Positions 14,004 to 19,320 of a DNA stretch of 19,320 nt are shown here, in pieces. Position 1 is the stretch's first letter. Each line of letters starts with the position of its first letter. The position numbers and the translations under genes were made by a program. Origin of the DNA: DATFXF01 sp035258565 (GTDB lineage: Bacteria > Acidobacteriota > Terriglobia > Acidiferrales > UBA7541); the NCBI GenBank assembly GCA_035258565.1, contig DATFXF010000203.1:1-19320 (forward strand), in the 5' to 3' direction. A model generated the notes under the pieces. The model was not told the origin of the DNA. It saw only the letters and a list, made by a program, of their open reading frames with translations, and did no database searches.

Positions 14004-14990
14004 TCATGGAAACCGATATCCCGGCTTGAGCTCGCAGCGATAGAGCTTCGACCGATCCTTCTCCATGCTGACCTTGCACTCTGCCCAGCTCAAAAGGGCA
14101 TTGGGGGGTAGTGGGAAAACGATCGGGACGCCGCTTAAGGTGGCGTCCAGGCTCGGTCCTTGTGCCGCGGCGGGCAAACTGAAATTCAATGCCCGGCCGA
14201 AAATGACCGGGTAGGATAGTCGGACAGTGTTGCTGACCGCGGAATGAAATACTTCCGCCTGGAGCAGGAAGGTAGCTGTATCGGACCAAGCACGAGCCGT
14301 CACTTTGAGCGTGCGACCGTTCTGGGAAAGCTCTTCAGAGTCGATCTTCGTGAAAGGACACGGCCCCGCGATGCAGGAAACCCGGGGATTTCCGAACACA
14401 TTCCCTGCCCCCGCATCGAGAGAGGCTGAACCGACCGCCGCCTTCCATTTCCCGTCGGGCGAGCAAGGAGAATCCTGAACACACGGAACGTTACCGGTAT
14501 TCACTACTTGAAATGTCTTTACCCCCGTACCGATGCTCACCACCGTGTTGGATTCCACCGAATACCGCACCAGGACATCCGAGACGACCACGCTGGCGGG
14601 GGCGGGGCTGGCCTTGGCCTCAGGATTCCGGGGCGTCAGCCGCGCAATGTAGAGTTCGTCCCCTGCAAGCACGTGCAGGTCGAGCGGCTGGTAGCCAGGG
14701 TGCCGGAATTGGAGCGTGATTGCCCGGCCTCGTCTGACTTCCGGACGCAGAGGGAGCCTGAAGAAACCTGAAAAATCAGATTGGGTGCTGGCAGCCGCCA
14801 GGCCGTCGGCTACATTGATCCCGACATCGGCGATTGGGGCTTCCTGTCCTGTGTCGGCGTCCTGTCTGATGACCGCGCCCATAAGCGTGATCGGCCCCTT
14901 CCTGCTGTGACGCGCTACAAGGGCCGCCCAAACTCCCCCCAATACCGCTAGCGCTACCGCTCCAGTTGCGATCTTCCATCCGCGAGTCAT
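14004..14990 (-). CDS. Membrane-anchored protein with carboxypeptidase regulatory-like domain
   Basis: A 328-residue protein with an N-terminal hydrophobic helix at about 8-27 (ATGAVALAVLGGVWAALVA), acting as signal anchor. A carboxypeptidase-regulatory-like beta domain follows at about 35-110 (GAVIRQDADTG, APIADVGINVADG, TQSDFSGFFRLPL, ITLQFRHPGYQPLDL), then a second beta-rich region to the end. Four cysteines in two close pairs (VPCVQDSPC and SCIAGPC) suggest disulfides, so the body is outside the cytoplasm. The ATG at 14988-14990 has GGGAGAG 4-5 nt upstream; the longer frame to 15122 has no support. Such domains are common in Acidobacteriota and Bacteroidota surface proteins and often bind or stabilise partners. 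The specific role is unknown. It is transcribed divergently from the glucoamylase-family gene. Confidence 0.75.
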   Translation of the reverse strand: MTRGWKIATGAVALAVLGGVWAALVARHSRKGPITLMGAVIRQDADTGQEAPIADVGINVADGLAAASTQSDFSGFFRLPLRPEVRRGRAITLQFRHPGYQPLDLHVLAGDELYIARLTPRNPEAKASPAPASVVVSDVLVRYSVESNTVVSIGTGVKTFQVVNTGNVPCVQDSPCSPDGKWKAAVGSASLDAGAGNVFGNPRVSCIAGPCPFTKIDSEELSQNGRTLKVTARAWSDTATFLLQAEVFHSAVSNTVRLSYPVIFGRALNFSLPAAAQGPSLDATLSGVPIVFPLPPNALLSWAECKVSMEKDRSKLYRCELKPGYRFP

Positions 14991-15203
14991 CGGCTCTCCC
15001 TGCGTTGATATTAGCAAACTGCGGGCAACGAAACTCCAAGAGCTCGCGCATTGGCTCTTGGCTTCTGCCCCTGCAGACTCGGACTGCCCGATCGGTGCCG
15101 CATCTAGCAAGCGCGTGATCATCGTGCAGAACAGCAGCTTCTGGCCGCGCCTTCAACGCGCCTGCCTCGCGGAATCAGGGCGGGCTCGACCTCCCCGCCG
15201 AGT

Positions 15204-15244
15204 GCTGCCTTGTTTTACTTTTCGGCAGCCCCCCGAGGGGTTTT
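15204..15244 (+). other. Hairpin plus T-run in the leader of the glucoamylase-family gene
   Basis: GCTGCC (15204-15209) pairs with GGCAGC (15224-15229) around a T-rich loop. This is followed directly by CCCC-GA-GGGG (15231-15240) and TTTT (15241-15244). The combination resembles a terminator or attenuator and sits 21 nt before the ATG at 15266. The second stem is short, so this is tentative. Confidence 0.35.
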
Positions 15245-15265
15245 GCGCGACCTTGAGGAAAGTTT

Positions 15266-16714
15266 ATGATAAGCATGGATCGGATGGACGGAACACATGG
15301 CAGCGGCAAAGGCGTGTCGCGCCGCAAACTACTAAAGCAAATCCTGTGTTTGGGCGCTTGGGCTCCGTTTGTCAAGTGCGGCATCCTGCCTTCCCCGGCG
15401 TCAGCGGGACAGAGCGCTTCGCCGGCCTCGCCTTCCACTGGAAGCCTTCTCTCCGCGAGCGACACATTCTTGCGGGAAGTGCAGAGCTCCAACCAGACCT
15501 CGCTCTCAACGAGCGATGACTCTTTCTTGCTCGCGCTGGAAGAAGCAAATTTTCGCTATTTTTGGGAGCAGGCTGACCCGAACACCGGTCTTGTCAGGGA
15601 CCGCTATAACGTGCTGAAGCCGGACAAGAGCGATCTGGGGAGCATTGCCGCGACGGGCTTTGGTCTGACGGCGCTCTGCATCGGTGAGAAACACGGATTT
15701 GTTCCCTATCGCGAGGCGGCGGAACGTGCTCGCAAGACGTTGCAGTTCCTATGGACAAAGCTGTCCCATCATCGGGGATTCTTTTTTCACTGGGCCAATG
15801 TCAGCACCGGCGAGAGATTGTGGGATTCGGAGGCCTCTTCGGTTGATACGGCCATCCTGCTTTGCGGAGTTCTCACTTGCCGTGTGCACTTCCGGGACTT
15901 GGAGATCCGCCGATTGGCGAATCTGATCTTCAACCGTGTCGACTGGAGTTGGCTTTCGGGAGATACGCATTTGCTGCCACACGGATGGACGCCGGAAGGG
16001 GGCTTCCTGCCGTACCGGTGGGGCAACTACAGCGAAATGATGATGATGTATCTGCTGGGTTTGGGGTCTTTCGCCCATCCCCTGCCGTCCGAATCCTGGA
16101 ATGCCTGGAAGCGGACGCTGTTTGAATACGACAGCCTTCGCTACATCGGCTCTTTCTCGCCTTTGTTCATCCACCAATATTCGCAGGCGTGGTTTGATTT
16201 CCGCGGCAAACACGACCGCTATGCCGACTATTTTCAGAATTCGATCCTTGCCACCGAAGCTCATCGCCGTTTTTGCCTGGACTTGGCAAAGCAATTCCCG
16301 AATTACAGTGACGATCTGTGGGGCATCACTGCCTCAGATTCGCCAAGAGGCTATGTCGTGTGGGGCGGGCCTCCCGCCACAGGGCCAATCGACGGAACTG
16401 TCGTCCCTTCCGCCGCGGGAGGCTCGCTGCCCTTCCTCCGGCAATCCTGCCTGCGTGTCCTTCGAACAATCAAAGATCGCTACGGCAAAGACACCTGGTG
16501 CAAGTATGGATTCGTCAATGCCTTCAACCCGCTGACAAAATGGTACGACAGCGACGTCGTTGGTATCGACACCGGAATCATCATGATCATGGCGGAGAAT
16601 GCGCGGACCGGCTTCGTTTGGGAAACCTTCATGAAAAACCCGGAAGCCCGACGGGGCCTGGAACGCGCCGGATTCATAGCAGAGCGGTCGGCCGGAAACC
16701 TGCAAAACGCCTGA
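15266..16714 (+). CDS. Secreted glucoamylase-family protein (PF10091, GH144-like)
   Basis: A 482-residue protein with a Tat-like N-terminus: SRRKLLKQ at 18-25, a short hydrophobic stretch, and APFVKCGILPSPASA before a Ser/Pro/Ala-rich linker to about residue 85. The folded part begins with ALEEANFRYFWEQADPNTGLVRDR (about 90-113) and continues as an (alpha/alpha)6-type domain with SSVDTAILLCGVL, WSWLSGDTHLLPHGW and FNPLTKWYDSDVVGIDTGIIMIM. These features match the glucoamylase-like PF10091 family. Characterised members include GH144 endo-beta-1,2-glucanases, but the family also contains other beta-glucan-active enzymes, so the substrate is open. GAGGAAAG lies 4 nt upstream of the ATG at 15266. 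It converges with the GH39-like gene 38 nt downstream; both are secreted glycosidases. Confidence 0.82.
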   Translation: MISMDRMDGTHGSGKGVSRRKLLKQILCLGAWAPFVKCGILPSPASAGQSASPASPSTGSLLSASDTFLREVQSSNQTSLSTSDDSFLLALEEANFRYFWEQADPNTGLVRDRYNVLKPDKSDLGSIAATGFGLTALCIGEKHGFVPYREAAERARKTLQFLWTKLSHHRGFFFHWANVSTGERLWDSEASSVDTAILLCGVLTCRVHFRDLEIRRLANLIFNRVDWSWLSGDTHLLPHGWTPEGGFLPYRWGNYSEMMMMYLLGLGSFAHPLPSESWNAWKRTLFEYDSLRYIGSFSPLFIHQYSQAWFDFRGKHDRYADYFQNSILATEAHRRFCLDLAKQFPNYSDDLWGITASDSPRGYVVWGGPPATGPIDGTVVPSAAGGSLPFLRQSCLRVLRTIKDRYGKDTWCKYGFVNAFNPLTKWYDSDVVGIDTGIIMIMAENARTGFVWETFMKNPEARRGLERAGFIAERSAGNLQNA

Positions 16715-16752
16715 CCCACTTACGACAACTCCACTGGCCGGCATCTTTACCC

Positions 16753-18282
16753 TTATCGAATCTCGATCAAAGCGAGCCCCTGAGGGGGAAGCACGATCGT
16801 CAGTTCCCCGCGCCGAAGCGGTTTCCTTTCCGGGGGAGGGAGCTCGCCCGCGCGGCGCAGCTGCTGAATCTGTTTGCCGGTCGGATAGACTGGCCGGCCC
16901 ATGGCGGCGTAGGCATCGAACAACGACCCATGCGTCGCATCGAGACGCGAGATCACAGCGGCGTGCTGACCCCGGAGTTGCTTGAAGACGATCGTCACGC
17001 TTTTTGGTTCGCCTCGCTGCTCGGGCTGGAAGAGGTTCCAGATCGCCATCACCAGCGTGCCATCGGCCCGCCGCGTCACAATCGCCGAATCGGAGTCCAC
17101 GGTGATTCGCTCGCTCCCGAGCCGATGCAGCAGCTTGAAGGCGTTGAATGAAGGCTTCGGCAGGCCGTCTTCGGCGAGCAGTCCGAACCCTCCGTAGAAC
17201 GGCTGTTTGACCACGCCCTGCTCCTCGAAAACGTCCGAGAACGTCCAGAAGGCCAGCAGGTCGGCCAAGCCATCGCATTGCCGAATCGTGTTGGCAATCC
17301 AGGGACCCATGAAAAGCGAATCGGTGACGTCGGTTTCGTTCTTGTAGCTTGCGTTGTACTCACTCACGATAATCGGCACACTGGGAACAGCCGATGCTTT
17401 CACCTCGTCGTGAACTTTGCGGATGGCCCGGCCGACCATCTCCGTGCGGAGAATCGTTTCGTCCGTGCCGAAGACGTCTTTGGCGGAATCATTTGCGTAC
17501 ACGTGCGTGGAAACAAAGTCCAGCGGAACGTGATTCTGGACGCAGTGCCCTATGAACCGGCCGATCCAGGCGGCCTGGGCAGTGGAGGGCCCGCCGACGC
17601 GCAGTCGGGCGTTCACCTTTTTTAGCGCTACGGCCGTCCTATCGTAAAGCTGGTTGTAGGTCTCGTCCTTGGGCTTGCCGGCCCAGAAATCGATATTGGG
17701 CTCATTCCAGACTTCGAAATACCATTGGGAAACTTCGTCGATTCCGTAGCGATCGATGAGATGCTGTGCGAAATGGGTGACGAGATCAGCCCATCTCGTC
17801 GAGCTCTTGGGTGGGGAAACAATCGGCTTGTACCAAAACGGATGCACGACAACCGGCTCCGCCGCCAGCTTTTCGGGCATAAAGCTGAATTCGACGAATG
17901 GACGGACACCGTTGTTCAAGAGGCCGTCATAGATCTGATCAACGTAGGAAAAATTGTAGACGGGCTTTCCCTCCGCATCTTCCTGGTACACCCCCACCTC
18001 ATCGTTGAGAATTCCGTGGAAGCGGACGTATTCCATCCCGGTCGCCTGCTTCACCTCGCGCAGGTCACTGCGATAGCTGCACCGCAGCGACAGTATCGCC
18101 CGGCCGGACCCGAACATGCGCTCCCAAGAGTGCGGAAAAGAGTGGCTCGCAGCCCTTAGATCAATCTCGATCGCTTGCATTTGGGATTGCTGGGCGCGGT
18201 CCGCTCGTGCACAAAGCAAGACGATACAGATTGCGAGCAAGAGAATGCGGAAGGCGGCATGAAGCCGGGTCGGCTTCAGCAT
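16753..18282 (-). CDS. Secreted GH39-like glycoside hydrolase (beta-xylosidase family)
   Basis: A 509-residue glycosidase with a clear signal peptide at 1-30 (RILLLAICIVLLCARADRA then QQ). The catalytic TIM barrel follows: YVRFHGIL (85-92), GVRPFVEFSFMPE (125-137), YFEVWNEPN with acid/base E194, VSTHVYAND (258-265) and IIVSEYNASY with nucleophile E308. The spacing of the two glutamates (114 residues) fits GH39 retaining enzymes such as XynB, where it is 117. A C-terminal beta-sandwich ends in PPQGLALIEIR. Known GH39 enzymes cleave beta-xylosides or alpha-L-iduronides; close homologues in soil bacteria are uncharacterised. Start at ATG 18280-18282 has CAGGAG upstream and makes a proper signal peptide, unlike the longer frame to 18417. 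The MFS transporter gene ends 139 nt upstream on the same strand. Confidence 0.85.
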   Translation of the reverse strand: MLKPTRLHAAFRILLLAICIVLLCARADRAQQSQMQAIEIDLRAASHSFPHSWERMFGSGRAILSLRCSYRSDLREVKQATGMEYVRFHGILNDEVGVYQEDAEGKPVYNFSYVDQIYDGLLNNGVRPFVEFSFMPEKLAAEPVVVHPFWYKPIVSPPKSSTRWADLVTHFAQHLIDRYGIDEVSQWYFEVWNEPNIDFWAGKPKDETYNQLYDRTAVALKKVNARLRVGGPSTAQAAWIGRFIGHCVQNHVPLDFVSTHVYANDSAKDVFGTDETILRTEMVGRAIRKVHDEVKASAVPSVPIIVSEYNASYKNETDVTDSLFMGPWIANTIRQCDGLADLLAFWTFSDVFEEQGVVKQPFYGGFGLLAEDGLPKPSFNAFKLLHRLGSERITVDSDSAIVTRRADGTLVMAIWNLFQPEQRGEPKSVTIVFKQLRGQHAAVISRLDATHGSLFDAYAAMGRPVYPTGKQIQQLRRAGELPPPERKPLRRGELTIVLPPQGLALIEIR

Positions 18283-18421
18283 AGCTGGCTCCTGGTTGTG
18301 GGCAGCGCCTGATTCCCCGCAACAACCCTCGCCGGTCAATCGCTCTCTCCCTTCGTCCATGCTCAGCCACCACCCGCTTCGGTAAAGCAGTAGCCGCGCC
18401 CAGATACAGCGCCGCAAGGCC

Positions 18422-19320
18422 TCAGGGCCTGTCGACTGCTACCGTTCCCTCGTCAACCACGTACACTTCCGGATTGAGCCAGAACGCCCAGATGGCTGCA
18501 CCGATGAATAGCAGGCTCGCCGCCACCGCGAAAGGCGCGCCCCAGAACCCACGAGCCACCAGATATCCGAACACGGTGGGCGACAGAGCCCCACCGATAT
18601 TCCCCGCCATGTTCATCATGCCGGAGACGGTGCCCGAGTATTCCCCTCCGATATCCATCGGCACCGCCCAGGCCGGCCCGATGATCAATTCCAGGAAGAA
18701 CACGAGCCCGCCAAGCAATAGACGGCCGTAAGGGGGTTGCTTGTGAGCGCGGCAGGCAGGATGAAGCCTCCGCACCCCAGACATCCCCACGATTGCCACC
18801 GACCGGCGGGCGAACTTGATGTTCTTCGTCTTCACAAAGAGGATGTCGGTCAGCCAGCCTCCGAGAGTATCGCCTACGCCGGCGAAAAGCGGCGGAGAAG
18901 CAAAGTAGCCCGCCTTCAGAAGGGTAAAATGGCGGAAGTCCACGAGGTACGACGGCAGCCACGAAAGGAAGATCCACAGGCAGTACACATAGTTGAAGTA
19001 CGCAGACATCACCGCCCACATATTCGGGTGCTTCAGCAAGACGCTCCAGGGCACCATCGGCCGCTTCGGGATACTCAACTGCTTGATTTCTCCCCGGTCG
19101 TCAACTCCGCGGATGTGCGCCAGTTCGATGCGGCCCACCCCTTTGTGCTCCTCCGGGATGTTGCGATATGCGCCAAGCCGATGACGCCGAACACATAGAA
19201 CACCATCCGCCAGCCATACCGAACCATGATCGCCACGGTCAAAGGAGGGGGCAATCGCCGCGCCCAGGCGGCTTGCGCTGTGGGTGACGCCCTGCACGAA
19301 GCCGCGCTCCTGGCGCGGGG
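18422..19320 (-). CDS. MFS transporter (ACS/hexuronate-type), 5' end outside window, with apparent frameshifts
   Basis: This open frame runs to the right edge; read inward from there it gives ERGFVQGVTHSASRLGAAIA, a sequence typical of anion:cation symporter MFS proteins. Later segments also fit: YRNIPEEHKG, a helix with YCLWIFLSWLPSYLVDFRHF, GDTLGGWLTD, LIIGPAWAVPMDIGGEYSG and GYLVARGFWGAPFAVAA. Two stretches are better in the next frame. At about 19170-19247 the +1 frame reads PLTVAIMVRYGWRMVFYVFGVIGLA, and at about 18705-18780 it reads LGCGGFILPAALTSNPLTAVYCLA, both normal MFS helices. In the continuous frame these places are charged nonsense. The gene is therefore either a decaying pseudogene with two compensated indel pairs or carries sequence errors. 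Likely substrate class: sugar acids or similar organic anions. Confidence 0.75.
   Translation of the reverse strand, partial: PRQERGFVQGVTHSASRLGAAIAPSFDRGDHGSVWLADGVLCVRRHRLGAYRNIPEEHKGVGRIELAHIRGVDDRGEIKQLSIPKRPMVPWSVLLKHPNMWAVMSAYFNYVYCLWIFLSWLPSYLVDFRHFTLLKAGYFASPPLFAGVGDTLGGWLTDILFVKTKNIKFARRSVAIVGMSGVRRLHPACRAHKQPPYGRLLLGGLVFFLELIIGPAWAVPMDIGGEYSGTVSGMMNMAGNIGGALSPTVFGYLVARGFWGAPFAVAASLLFIGAAIWAFWLNPEVYVVDEGTVAVDRP

Noticed and set aside
14991..15122. N-terminal extension of the regulatory-domain protein up to 15122
   Set aside because: The internal ATG at 14990 has a good ribosome site and is followed at once by the membrane anchor; the extension has no support.

Overview
The window looks like a chromosomal stretch from a GC-rich (about 60% GC by eye), Gram-negative-type bacterium. 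The gene mix (PF10091 glucoamylase-like and GH39-like secreted hydrolases, a small carboxypeptidase-regulatory-domain membrane protein, short Sm-like/HTH proteins, a patatin, a DedA protein) most resembles Acidobacteriota. That assignment is an inference: no rRNA or other decisive marker gene is present. I see no tRNA, rRNA, CRISPR array, insertion sequence or phage gene.

Left part (1-4791, all minus strand). The core is a tight four-gene cluster read from right to left: a GpgS-type (GT81-like) glucosyl-3-phosphoglycerate synthase, a second GT-A glycosyltransferase, a short mechanosensitive-channel-like membrane protein, and an MpgP-type HAD phosphatase. Spacings are 39 nt, a 17-nt overlap and 2 nt. 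The likely product is a phosphoglycerate-derived compatible solute: glucosylglycerate, or a disaccharide form such as mannosylglucosylglycerate if the second transferase extends the first product. The channel would link synthesis to osmotic release. Downstream lie a 58-residue single-span membrane protein and the start of a secreted protein that runs off the left edge.

Middle part (4792-9218). The gpgS upstream region holds a perfect TATAAT and a long inverted repeat. Next come a membrane-anchored coiled-coil protein, a DedA-HAD phosphatase pair, and a patatin-like esterase followed by a plausible terminator. Divergent from the patatin is a two-gene plus-strand unit encoding an Sm/Hfq-like 68-residue protein and a 65-residue HTH protein.

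Right part (9281-19320). It holds an FMN-dependent 2-hydroxyacid oxidase (minus), a PPOX-fold flavin protein (minus), a substrate-binding-fold protein with no export signal (plus), an M20 metallopeptidase with a possibly leaderless mRNA (plus), an anchored regulatory-domain protein (minus), a Tat-type secreted glucoamylase-family/GH144-like hydrolase (plus), a secreted GH39-like glycosidase (minus), and an MFS transporter (minus) cut by the right edge. The transporter reading frame appears to be shifted in two places. The last three genes plausibly act together in scavenging plant or microbial glycans.

The strongest candidate for an under-described system is the two-glycosyltransferase, channel and phosphatase operon at 676-4791.
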